Origin: Castellaniella sp044508625
Lineage (GTDB): Bacteria > Pseudomonadota > Gammaproteobacteria > Burkholderiales > Burkholderiaceae_B
Length of the DNA: 64,000 nucleotides
Reading direction: 5' to 3'
NCBI GenBank assembly: GCA_044508625.1
Contig: JBIQHJ010000009.1
Location: forward strand, 20,827 to 84,826
Part shown: positions 9,442-18,200 of the stretch, in pieces
How positions within the stretch are numbered: the first letter of the stretch is position 1
Layout of the letters: every line of letters starts with the position of its first letter
The notes under the pieces: generated by a model
Database searches by the model: none
Told to the model about the DNA's origin: nothing
Seen by the model: only the letters and a program-made list of their open reading frames with translations
Translations under genes and position numbers: made by a program

Positions 9442-10536
9442 TTAGAGCTTGGACAGGTCGATCTGCATGCCGACGACCTTGCCCACGGTCTCGTTCCAGC
9501 GGCCGGCGCACTCCTTGCCGCAGCGCTTGGCCCACTGCGGCAGCACGACCTCCTGGGCGACCTTCTTGATCAGCGCCTTGTCGGCATCGGTGGGGGGCAC
9601 CAGGGTCATGGATTCCTTGCGTCCCAGGGTGCAAGGGTCCTTGCCGGTGTTGCAGTCGATGCCTTCCTGGTTGGCCTTTGCGCCGATGGCCCACAGCCGC
9701 TCGTCGAGCGAGGCGAACTTCTTGGTCAGGTACTCGCGCACGGCCGGATCGAAGCTGTTCCAGGACTTCAGGTTCACCGACTGGTAGTAGATGGACCAGT
9801 TGATCGGCACCGGCAGCAGGTACTTGGTCACCTCGCCCCAGCCCGCCGTGTTGCCGGCCAGGCTGCCGGTGATGGCGCAGTCGAACACGCCGCGCTGCAA
9901 GGACGGCACGACCTCGCCGAACGGCGTCGTCACCGGCGAGCCGCCCAGGGCGACGACCATGTCGGACATGGTGCGGCTGTTGACGCGCACTTTCTTGCCC
10001 TTGATGTCCTCCAGGCCGCGGATTTCGGGACGGCACCAGAAGATCAGCCCCGGATTGGGCGCCAGGCCCAGCAGCTTGGTGTTGAACTTTTGCTCCATGA
10101 TCCGCGACACCTCCGGCGCCCACGCCTTGCAGGCCTTGTGCGCGGTCTCGAGGTCGGGCGAGATCCCGGTCAGGTCGCAGCCCTCGAACGCCGGCTCGTC
10201 GCCGGCGACCTTGACGATGTCGGTGGACGCGAAGTCGGCGACGCCGGAGGCCGTGAGCCGCAGCAACTGCTGCTCTTGCAGCCCCATGACGTCATAGTTG
10301 GCATACTCGACCGTGATCTTGTTGCCGGAATCGGCCGGAATTTCCTCGAGCCAGAAAGGCTTTTCGACATGCTGCGTCTGGACCAGCGTGCTGTAGCCGC
10401 CGATGACGCGCAGCTTGGTCGCCGGCATGTCCTGCGCGACGCTGCCGGCCACGGGGGCGAGTATCCCCAGAACCAGCGCGGCGGTGAGAACGGGCGCGCG
10501 CATGACGCGGCGCATGGTGGGATGGGTGGTGCTCAT
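9442..10536 (-). CDS. dctP: TRAP transporter periplasmic substrate-binding protein (DctP type), cysteine-rich
   Basis: This is the periplasmic binding subunit that delivers substrate to the following DctQM. I use the ATG at 10536 (MSTTHPTMRR), with AAGGAG about 8 bases upstream, rather than the longer frame from 10593. It begins with a Sec signal peptide probably cut after SVA (about residue 34). Family features are RPEIRGLEDIKGKKVRV, where the conserved arginine that pairs with substrate carboxylate is expected, and SLQRGVFDCAITG. It has an unusual number of cysteines (GCD, KAC, FWC, FDC, IDC, DPC, KRC, KEC), suggesting several disulfides. The gene follows the dehydrogenase genes in what looks like one operon. 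Confidence 0.9.
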   Translation of the reverse strand: MSTTHPTMRRVMRAPVLTAALVLGILAPVAGSVAQDMPATKLRVIGGYSTLVQTQHVEKPFWLEEIPADSGNKITVEYANYDVMGLQEQQLLRLTASGVADFASTDIVKVAGDEPAFEGCDLTGISPDLETAHKACKAWAPEVSRIMEQKFNTKLLGLAPNPGLIFWCRPEIRGLEDIKGKKVRVNSRTMSDMVVALGGSPVTTPFGEVVPSLQRGVFDCAITGSLAGNTAGWGEVTKYLLPVPINWSIYYQSVNLKSWNSFDPAVREYLTKKFASLDERLWAIGAKANQEGIDCNTGKDPCTLGRKESMTLVPPTDADKALIKKVAQEVVLPQWAKRCGKECAGRWNETVGKVVGMQIDLSKL

Positions 10537-10589
10537 CGTCAGTCTCCTTGCTCGTGTGGATTGTTCTTGTAGTGGATGTGTGAAGAAAA

Positions 10590-11711
10590 TCATGCCGCGA
10601 ACGCCTGTGCCTGCGGCCGTTTTCCGGAAAGGGCGGCCTCGAGGATCGAGCGCACACCCTGCGCGTGGACCGGACGGGGATTCAGGCCATTATCGGTCTC
10701 GATCACCAGTTCGGTGCAGCGTTCGATATCCCCGCTCGTCATGCCATGATCGGCAAGACAAACGGGGGCGCCCACGGACCGGGCGAAATCCCACACGCCG
10801 CCGGCCGCCGTCTCGGCGCCGAGCGCCTGCGCGACCTTGGCCATCACCGCCGGGCACGCCGGCTCGTTGAAGGCGGTGACGTACGGCAATGCGATCGAGT
10901 GCGAGGTGGCGTGAGGTATTCCATAGCTCGCGCCCAGGACGTGGGCGACGCCGTGATGCAGCGCGAATCCGCCCGTCAGCGCCACGCCGCCCAGGTAGGC
11001 GCCATACAGCGCGCCACGGCGCGCCTGCAGGTCCGAGGGGTCGCGCATGACGCGCGGCAGGCTGCCGCGCAGCACCCGAATTCCCTCGAGCGCGGCCAGG
11101 GCGATCACCGGGCTGGCGGTCGGCACGTACAGCGCCTCGATGCAATGCGCCATGGCGTTCATGGCGCTCTCGGCGCTCACGGGCGCCGGCAGGCCGAGGG
11201 TGAGTTCGGGGTCGTAGACCACGGTGTGCGCCAGCATCCGCAGGCTGGTGTGCATCCGCTTGACGCCGTCGATGGTGATGCCGCAGAACCCCGTCATCTC
11301 GGATCCCGAGTATGTCGTGGGGATCGCGATGTAGGCGATGCCCGCCTCCAGGGCGACCGCCTTGGCCAGGCCGATGGCGGCGCCGCCGCCCACGGCGACC
11401 AGGCAGTCGATCCCATGTCCCGCGACATGGGCGCGCGCCGTCTTCGCCAGCTCGATCGGCACCTGGGACACCGCCTCGGGATAGACGCCGGCGCACAGTT
11501 CGCCCAGGCGCTCCGCGACCCGATGCGCCATCTCGTTGCGCCCCGGCGTGCACACCACCAGGGCGCGCCGGCCGCCCAGCCGCTCGACTTCCTCGGCCAA
11601 GCGGGCGGCCGCCCCCGCGCCGAACACGATGCGCGGCGGCACCGCATTGTAGACACCGCCCGGCGTGGCGAAATCTGCCCCGCCGAACTCCCCCCTCTCG
11701 TTGCTGCTCAT
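10590..11711 (-). CDS. Iron-type alcohol dehydrogenase, maleylacetate reductase-like
   Basis: This 373-residue NAD(P)-dependent dehydrogenase belongs to the group III (iron) alcohol dehydrogenase superfamily. The nearest pattern I recognise is maleylacetate reductase: GGGAAIGLAKAVAL for dinucleotide binding, IPTTYSGSEMTGFCGIT, VVYDPELTLGLPAPVSAES, MNAMAHCIEALY and the histidine-rich LHHGVAHVLGASYG and IPHATSHSIALP. The start at 11711 (MSSNERG) has GGGAG about 8 bases upstream. No ring-cleavage dioxygenase lies nearby, so a true maleylacetate role is doubtful; oxidation or reduction of an intermediate from the neighbouring dehydratase is equally likely. Confidence 0.85.
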   Translation of the reverse strand: MSSNERGEFGGADFATPGGVYNAVPPRIVFGAGAAARLAEEVERLGGRRALVVCTPGRNEMAHRVAERLGELCAGVYPEAVSQVPIELAKTARAHVAGHGIDCLVAVGGGAAIGLAKAVALEAGIAYIAIPTTYSGSEMTGFCGITIDGVKRMHTSLRMLAHTVVYDPELTLGLPAPVSAESAMNAMAHCIEALYVPTASPVIALAALEGIRVLRGSLPRVMRDPSDLQARRGALYGAYLGGVALTGGFALHHGVAHVLGASYGIPHATSHSIALPYVTAFNEPACPAVMAKVAQALGAETAAGGVWDFARSVGAPVCLADHGMTSGDIERCTELVIETDNGLNPRPVHAQGVRSILEAALSGKRPQAQAFAA

Positions 11712-11780
11712 CGATGCTGCTCCCTCGAAATCGATTCGTTTCAATCGCGGCGCCCACCATGCGCGCCGCCCCGCGCGGCG

Positions 11781-12980
11781 CTACCAGTCGACGATGGTGC
11801 CATCCTCGAGCACGGCGCCCGCCGCATGCATGACTTCCTGCTTGAACGGATGCCGGGCGGCCTCGCGCTCATTGATCTCGACGCCCAGCCCCGGGGCGTC
11901 GGGCACCTGCCACGCGTTGCCGACCCGCCGCATCGGCGTGGAGACCACGTCGTCGTACCAGGGCACGGCGCCGGACATCTCCTCCTGGATCACGAAATTC
12001 GGCGTCGACACGTCGAAATGCAGGGCCGCGGCGCCGGCCACCGGGCCATTCGGGTTGTGCGGCGCGACCCCCATGAAGGCGTGCTCGGCCGCATGCGCGA
12101 TGCGCTTGCCCTCGAGCAGGCCGCCGGTGTGGTTGAGGTCGGGCTGGATGATGTTGACCGCCTGGGTGCGGAACAGCGGCTCGAATTCCTTGAACCCGAC
12201 CAGGCGCTCGCCCGCGGCGATGGGGCAGGCCGCCCGCGCGGTGATGGCGCGCAGCGCCTCCGCATCGCCGGGCTGCACGGGCTCCTCGCAGAACATCGGC
12301 CGATAGGGCACGAGCTCGTCGATGAACTGCAGCGCCGCCGACAGCGACGCGGGCCGCCCGTGGAAGTCGATCATGATCTCCACGTCGTCGCCGACCGCCT
12401 CGCGCAGCACCCGCATGCGCCGGCCCACGTCGCGACGCGCCGCGGTGCCGACCGAATAATGGGAATACGGGATGAAGACGACCTTGAGCGCGTCGTAGCC
12501 TTTTTCGATCACGGCCAGCGCGCGCTCGCGCAAGGCGCCCTCGTCGAAGGTCTCGTAGACGGATTTCATGTCGCCCATGCCCAGGTGGGTATAGACGCGG
12601 ACGCGGTCGCGCACCTTGCCGCCGAGCAGGCGCCACACCGGCACCCCCAGGCTTTTCCCGAAAATGTCCCAGAGCGCGTGCTCGATGCCGCTGATCGCCG
12701 TGGCGCCGATGATGCCCAGGCGGTAGTAGCTGTGCTTGTTCAGGACGCGCAGGATCTGCTCGATGTCGCGCGGATCGCGGCCGATCAGCAGCGGCTCGAG
12801 ATCCTCCACCGCCGAGGCGACCGCGCGCGTCTTCCAGTTGAGGCTCGCCTCGCCCCATCCGTACAGGCCGTCCTGATCGGTCGTCACCTTGACGAAGATC
12901 CAGTTGCGCATCTCGGCATTGACCACCGTCGTGCTCACGCCGACGATCTTGATCGGCACGCCGCTTTCTTTCCCCTGCAT
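11781..12980 (-). CDS. Enolase-superfamily dehydratase (mandelate racemase/galactonate dehydratase type)
   Basis: This is an acid-sugar dehydratase of the mandelate racemase/muconate lactonising enzyme family, with 399 residues. The start at 12980 (MQGKESGVPIKIVG) has AGGAGG 9 bases upstream; a longer frame runs into the next gene and is not credible. The metal-binding acids appear in order: IDFHGRPAS, FCEEPVQPGD and AGERLVG, followed by QPDLNHTGG and APHNPNGPV, a pattern typical of D-galactonate and mannonate dehydratases. The C-terminal PGLGVEIN fits the same group. The expected product is a 2-keto-3-deoxy acid. The substrate cannot be read from sequence alone. Confidence 0.88.
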   Translation of the reverse strand: MQGKESGVPIKIVGVSTTVVNAEMRNWIFVKVTTDQDGLYGWGEASLNWKTRAVASAVEDLEPLLIGRDPRDIEQILRVLNKHSYYRLGIIGATAISGIEHALWDIFGKSLGVPVWRLLGGKVRDRVRVYTHLGMGDMKSVYETFDEGALRERALAVIEKGYDALKVVFIPYSHYSVGTAARRDVGRRMRVLREAVGDDVEIMIDFHGRPASLSAALQFIDELVPYRPMFCEEPVQPGDAEALRAITARAACPIAAGERLVGFKEFEPLFRTQAVNIIQPDLNHTGGLLEGKRIAHAAEHAFMGVAPHNPNGPVAGAAALHFDVSTPNFVIQEEMSGAVPWYDDVVSTPMRRVGNAWQVPDAPGLGVEINEREAARHPFKQEVMHAAGAVLEDGTIVDW

Positions 12981-12994
12981 TCCCGTTCCTCCTT

Positions 12995-13981
12995 TCAGGG
13001 CCGCCCGGCCGACGGCGCCCGCACGACATTGAGCAGGGGCTCGCCGGCCATCAGGCGGCGGATGTTTTGCGCGATGAACCCGTACCGGCGAACCGCCAGG
13101 TTCGACGTCCACGCGCACGAATGCGGCGTGCAGACGACGTTGGGCAGTTCGTGGAAGGGATGGTCCGCGGGCGCGACCTCGTCGTCGGCCGCCGTTGGAT
13201 AGCGATACCACACGTCCAGTACCGCGCCGCCGATCGCATGGTCCCTGAGCGCCGCGAACAGCGCGCCTTCATCGACGATCTGGGCGCGCGAGACGTTGAT
13301 CAGCACCGCCGACGATTTCATTTTTCCCAGCTGCGCGGCGCCGATCATGCCGCGCGTCGTCTCGGTCAGGGGGCAGGCGATCACCAGGAAATCCGCCTGG
13401 CCGAGCAGGCGGTCCAGCTCGCCCGGCGGCGCGAAATCATCGATCAGGCCGGGCACGACGCCGCCTTGCGGGTCGGTCGCGATCGTGCGCATGCCGAACG
13501 CCTTGGCGCGCTGCGCGATGGCCCGCGCGATGCGGCCCATGCCGATCAGGCCGAGGGTCTTGCCGTGGATCTCGCCATGCTGGACGCGATTGCGGTAGGC
13601 CTCGGACCAGCTTTGCGTCATGAACCGCCGGCGCATCTCGGCCAGGCGGATCTCGGATTCGAGCATGGCCAGCAGGACGTACTCCGCGATCGGGATCTCA
13701 TGCTCGTAGACATTGCACACCGTGGCCGAAGGCGGCAGCGTATCGAGCGCGATGCCGTCCAGGCCCGCCCCCGGCACGTGCAGCAAGCGAAACGCCGGCA
13801 TCCGCCCCGGCGGCCGCGAGAATCGCAGCGTGATCAGCACGTCGTCCGCGGCGATCGCCGCGTCGTGTTCCTCGCTGTGCGCCGCCTCGCGCGGCAGAGC
13901 GACGAAATCGCACGCCGCCGGCAGCGCCGCCGCCAGCGTGTCCCGATGATTCGCCGCCTCGCCGACCATGACTATCTTCAT
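12995..13981 (-). CDS. D-isomer-specific 2-hydroxyacid dehydrogenase
   Basis: This 328-residue NAD(P)-dependent enzyme interconverts 2-hydroxy and 2-keto acids. The start at 13981 (MKIVMVGEAANH) has AAGGAG about 8 bases upstream. Family landmarks are the dinucleotide motif GLIGMGRIARAIAQRA, CPLTETTRGMIG, INVSRAQIVDEGAL and the catalytic histidine in VVCTPHSCAWT. It is the first gene of the leftward operon and lies 14 bp before the dehydratase. With the dehydratase and the iron-type dehydrogenase it makes a three-enzyme route for an imported hydroxy or sugar acid. A LysR-type gene starts divergently 112 bp away. Confidence 0.9.
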   Translation of the reverse strand: MKIVMVGEAANHRDTLAAALPAACDFVALPREAAHSEEHDAAIAADDVLITLRFSRPPGRMPAFRLLHVPGAGLDGIALDTLPPSATVCNVYEHEIPIAEYVLLAMLESEIRLAEMRRRFMTQSWSEAYRNRVQHGEIHGKTLGLIGMGRIARAIAQRAKAFGMRTIATDPQGGVVPGLIDDFAPPGELDRLLGQADFLVIACPLTETTRGMIGAAQLGKMKSSAVLINVSRAQIVDEGALFAALRDHAIGGAVLDVWYRYPTAADDEVAPADHPFHELPNVVCTPHSCAWTSNLAVRRYGFIAQNIRRLMAGEPLLNVVRAPSAGRP

Positions 13982-14051
13982 TTCTTGTCTCCTTGGGCAC
14001 ATCCTACAAGCCGGCCATTGAGAAAGTCCAATTATGTTTTATGATTTAATA

Positions 14052-14066
14052 ATAATTACCACTTAT
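14052..14066. promoter_or_regulatory. Candidate LysR-type operator (T-N11-A dyad)
   Basis: The 15-mer ATAATTACCACTTAT has matching ATAA/TTAT arms and contains the T-N11-A core of LysR-type sites. It lies in a short AT-rich stretch, strikingly unlike the surrounding GC-rich sequence, 28 bp before the LysR start and 71 bp before the divergent operon. This is the normal arrangement for an autoregulated LysR gene. Binding is inference. Confidence 0.4.
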
Positions 14067-14093
14067 CACAAAACCCATGAAAACGGAGGCCCC

Positions 14094-14984
14094 ATGGACC
14101 AGCGCCGCCTGCAGTGTTTCATCGTCCTGGCCGAGGAACTGAATTTCCGCCGCGCGGCCGACCGCTGCCACATCAGCCAGCCCGGACTCAGCCAGCTCTT
14201 GCGCCAGCTCGAGGACGAACTGCAGGTGCAGCTCTTTTACCGCGACAAGCGCAACGTCTCGCTGACGCCCGCGGGCGAGCTCTTTCGCAGGGAGGCGTAC
14301 AAGCTGCTGCAGCAGATGACCGACATCGTCGACCGGGCGCGCCAGATCGAGCGCGGCGCGATCGGCGAGCTGAGCATCGGCGCCACGGCCACCGCGCTGT
14401 TCGTGATCCTGCCCGAAATCGCCCGGCGATTTTCCGCGGCCTTCCCCAAGGTCGCCCTTTCCGTTCGCTCGATGACGACCGCGGACCAGGAATACGCGCT
14501 GCGGCGCGGGGACATCCAGGTGGGGCTGGTGCACCCGCCCCTCGAGGACCGGGCGCTCGCCTGCCGCGTGATCTCGGCCATCCCCTTCGACGTGGTGCTC
14601 TCGGACATCAACCCCCTGAGCCAGAAATCCGTGCTCACCCTCGAGGATCTCGCGCGGGAAACCTTCATCCTGTTTCCCCGCGCCGTGGGCCCGCGGCTGT
14701 ACGACGAGATCATCACCCTGTGCCACCAGGCGGGCTTCAGCCCCCGCAAGATCATCGAGGCGGCGCCGGCCCAATCCATCGTCGCCATGGCGGCCTGCGA
14801 CATGGGCGTCGGATTCGTGGCCTCGCAATTGCAGCACTATGCCCGCCCGCTGGCCACCTACCGCCGGCTGCGAGGCCCCGGGCCGCGCCTGACGCTGGGC
14901 GTCATCCGCCCGAGCGAGCGCGTATCGCCCGCCATCGAGGAATTCATCGGGATCGCGACGGCGGTCGGCGCCTCGCTGAGCTAG
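14094..14984 (+). CDS. LysR-family transcriptional regulator
   Basis: This is a 296-residue LysR regulator. The start at 14094 (MDQRRLQCFIV) has GGAGG just upstream; an earlier in-frame ATG at 14034 would put AT-rich promoter DNA into the protein. The winged helix-turn-helix covers about residues 1-60 (FRRAADRCHISQPGLSQLLR), followed by a helical linker and a periplasmic-binding-like effector domain (GELSIGATATALFVILPEIA onward). It is divergent from the hydroxyacid dehydrogenase/dehydratase/TRAP operon and probably controls it in response to a substrate or intermediate. The effector is unknown. Confidence 0.92.
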   Translation: MDQRRLQCFIVLAEELNFRRAADRCHISQPGLSQLLRQLEDELQVQLFYRDKRNVSLTPAGELFRREAYKLLQQMTDIVDRARQIERGAIGELSIGATATALFVILPEIARRFSAAFPKVALSVRSMTTADQEYALRRGDIQVGLVHPPLEDRALACRVISAIPFDVVLSDINPLSQKSVLTLEDLARETFILFPRAVGPRLYDEIITLCHQAGFSPRKIIEAAPAQSIVAMAACDMGVGFVASQLQHYARPLATYRRLRGPGPRLTLGVIRPSERVSPAIEEFIGIATAVGASLS

Positions 14985-15220
14985 CGCCGCGCCCGACAAG
15001 CAAGCCATACGGAAGAAAAATGAAAAAAACTGTGTCCTGACGATTCGAAACGTCGGCAACATTGTTAAATTAAAAACCATTCAAACGGTAAGGACATTCA
15101 TCCTTCAAATACAAAAACACCACCGAAGACAACAAAAAGATTGATGCGTAACAGCCAGTGACCGAAGGGCCTCCACGCCCGGACAGCGGTTTTCATTCAC
15201 GGTTCTCCAGGAGAAAGCGA

Positions 15221-18200
15221 ATGGGCAGCATCAAGACACACGACAGCGCGCCGATGCCGGATCATGCGGCGCCCCGGCGCAGGACCGCGCTGCGGAACAC
15301 CGCCTTGACAGCGGCACTGGTCGCCGCTTATGCCTACGCGCCGGGCGCGGGCGCCGTCAACCTGACGATCGGAAACACGTACGACCTGGGCGACTCCGTC
15401 CTCACCGACAGCACGGTCAAAGTGATCGACGGCGGCGTCGCAACGGGCAATGGCACGCAGATCAGCGGCAAGGCCTACGAGATGCTGCGCATCGAATCGG
15501 GCGGCAGCCTGACGCTGGAAAACGCCACACTGGCGAACACCGTCCAGCCCAATCAGAATGGCCGCACCGTGACGGCCACCGGGGCCAATGCCAACGCGGT
15601 GATTGAAGATTCAACGATCACCCTGGATGCCTTCGATGGGCATCCGGGCGGACACGCCTTCACCGCGGGCGTCGGGGCCGAGAACGGCGGGCATGCCGTC
15701 ATCGACGGCGGCACGATCACGAGCTCGGGCAGCAAGCGCACCGTGGGCATACAGGCCAATGACGGCGGATCCATCGATGCCAGCCATGTCGTCATCAGCA
15801 CGCACAGCACCTTTGGCCACGCCGTCAACGCCTACCGGACGATCGCATCGCCGGAGTCCGAGACACTGGTCAGGCTCGACCATGTCACGATCAAAACCTA
15901 CGACCTGAACTACGCCGACGGCATCCAATCGGCGAACAAGGGCGCCCGGGTCGAGGCGACGGATACGGACATCACCACCGTCGGCACGAACAGCTTCGGC
16001 GCCGAGGTGTTCAACGGCGCCAGCGCCTCGCTGACGCGCGGCAGCATCACGACTTCCGGCACGGCGGCCGCCGGGGTGCGCGTATATGGCGGATCCCTGG
16101 GAAACGGCGTCGTGACGATCGACGGCACGCGGGTCGAGACCAGCGGCGCCCAAGCGGTCGGCGTCGTCGCCGCCGATGCGGCCGAACAGACGTCTGGCAC
16201 GATCCATCTGAGCGGCTCCACCATAGAGACCCATGGGGCCAATGCCGCCGCGGTGCAATCAGCCTACGGCAGCCAGATCACCAGTGGCGGCGGCAACACC
16301 TTCCACACCTATGGCGCCAACAGCACGGGTGTCGCGGCGCTCACCGGCGGCAGCGTGAGCCTGCTGGGCAGCGACCTGGTGACCGCCGAGCTGGGCAACG
16401 GCATCGGCTCGGATGGCGCCGGTTCGACGATCATGACGAACGGCACGGCGATCCTGACGAATGGCGGCAAATACGGGGCCTACGCGACGAACGGCGGATC
16501 GATGGACCTGAACGGCGGATCGGTCAGGAACGCCAGCACATCCTCGGGGCGCATGGGCATCGCGGCCGACGGCGCCGGGACGCTGGTGACCGCCCACGGC
16601 GTGGACATCAGCACCCAGGGGGCGTTCACGGGCCCCGGCGAGCTGTCCAACGCGGTGGCGGCCAGCCACGGGGCGCACATCGAACTCACCGGCGGGCAAG
16701 TCCGCTATCTCGGCGCCCAGTACGGCCGCGGCCTGCTGGCCAGCACCGGCGCAAGCATCGGCGCCGACGGCGTCGACATCTCCACGGGCACGGAGGGGTC
16801 GGCCACCACCGGCCTGGTGTCCAACGCCGTGCATGCCTACAGCGGCCGCACGACGGACAGCAAACCTGAAGACACGCCCACCATCGAGCTGCGGGACAGC
16901 CGCATCCGGACGTACGCCGGCGATTCCTACGGCCTGTCGGCACAGAACATCGGCAGCCGGATCACGGCGACGGACTCGGCCATCGAGACCCATGGCGAGA
17001 ACTCGTACGGGGCGGTCGCCTACAACGGGGCCGTCCTGGATCTCGCCGGCACCACCATCGACACCTGGGCCGACGGCGCACGCGGCATCTCGCTCAACGC
17101 CATGAGCGCCACCCAGCGGCCGGGAACCCCGCCCTCCCCTCTGACGGCCAGCACCCTGTTCCTCTCGGGCGGCGCCATCCATACGCGCGGCGGCACGTCC
17201 GCCGAAGGCGTGGCCGCCGATGCGGTGTACCTGACGGCCGGCTCCAGCGCCCGGATCGCCGGCACGCAGCTCCTGGCCTCGGGCGCCGGCGCCTCGGCCC
17301 TTCACCTGGAGGACAGCGGCAGCGTGATCCTGGACCACGTACGGGCCGAATCCAAATCCGCGTCAATCACCTCGCGGATCACGCAGGCGGGCCAGGTCCA
17401 GGACATCGCCGTCGGCGCAGGCTCGAACCTGACCGTCAACAACGGCACCTTGCTGCAGGTCAGCCGCAGCGACGCGGGCATGGACGGCATCGTCAATCTC
17501 ACCCTCGAGGCCGGTTCGGTCTCCTCGGGCGACATCATCGACCAGGACGGCCTGGCCCCCGGCGGGGACGGCACGCGGGCGGCGGGCGGAAAGACCAATT
17601 TCACGATCGAGGCGGGCGCCCAGTGGGCGGGAATCGTCTGGGGCATCAACGATACCTCGGTCGGGGACGGCGGCTCGTTCGAGGACTCGGGCGGCGCGCC
17701 CATCGACGGCAACGTCACCGGCGGGGAAAACTCGACCATCGTCTTTGCCAACGGCGCCACGATCTCGGAAGGCGTCCAGACCCGGACGGGCAGCACGGCC
17801 AGCTTCAACGGCCCGACCACCATCGGCGGCGCGGTCGTGGGCACCGGCTCCCGCTACGTGTTCCTGGGCGCGACGACGGTCGGGCAGACCGTCTCGGGCA
17901 CCAATACCTCGTTCCAGTTCAGCCAGGGCCAGCCCACGCTCATCAAGGGCAGCGTGGTCCTGGACATCGGATCCTCGCTCAAGGGTGGCACGGTCCAGGC
18001 CCCCATCTCGATCCTGGGCAGCGCAATCGCCAATTCGGGCTCGACCCTTGGCGGCAACCTGCTCGTCGACGGCAGCCTGGGCGGCAACGGGGGCACCCTG
18101 AGCCCCGGCAACTCCGTCGGCACCCAGAGCTACGGCACCAGCGCGGGCTTCAGCGGGAACTACGTGGCCGAAGTCAACTCGGCGGGCCAGTCGGACCTCA

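Noticed and set aside
10665..13202. 845-residue rightward open frame over the dehydrogenase/dehydratase genes
   Set aside because: The opposite strand encodes two clear enzymes with ribosome binding sites. The long frame is a His/Arg/Ala-rich shadow.
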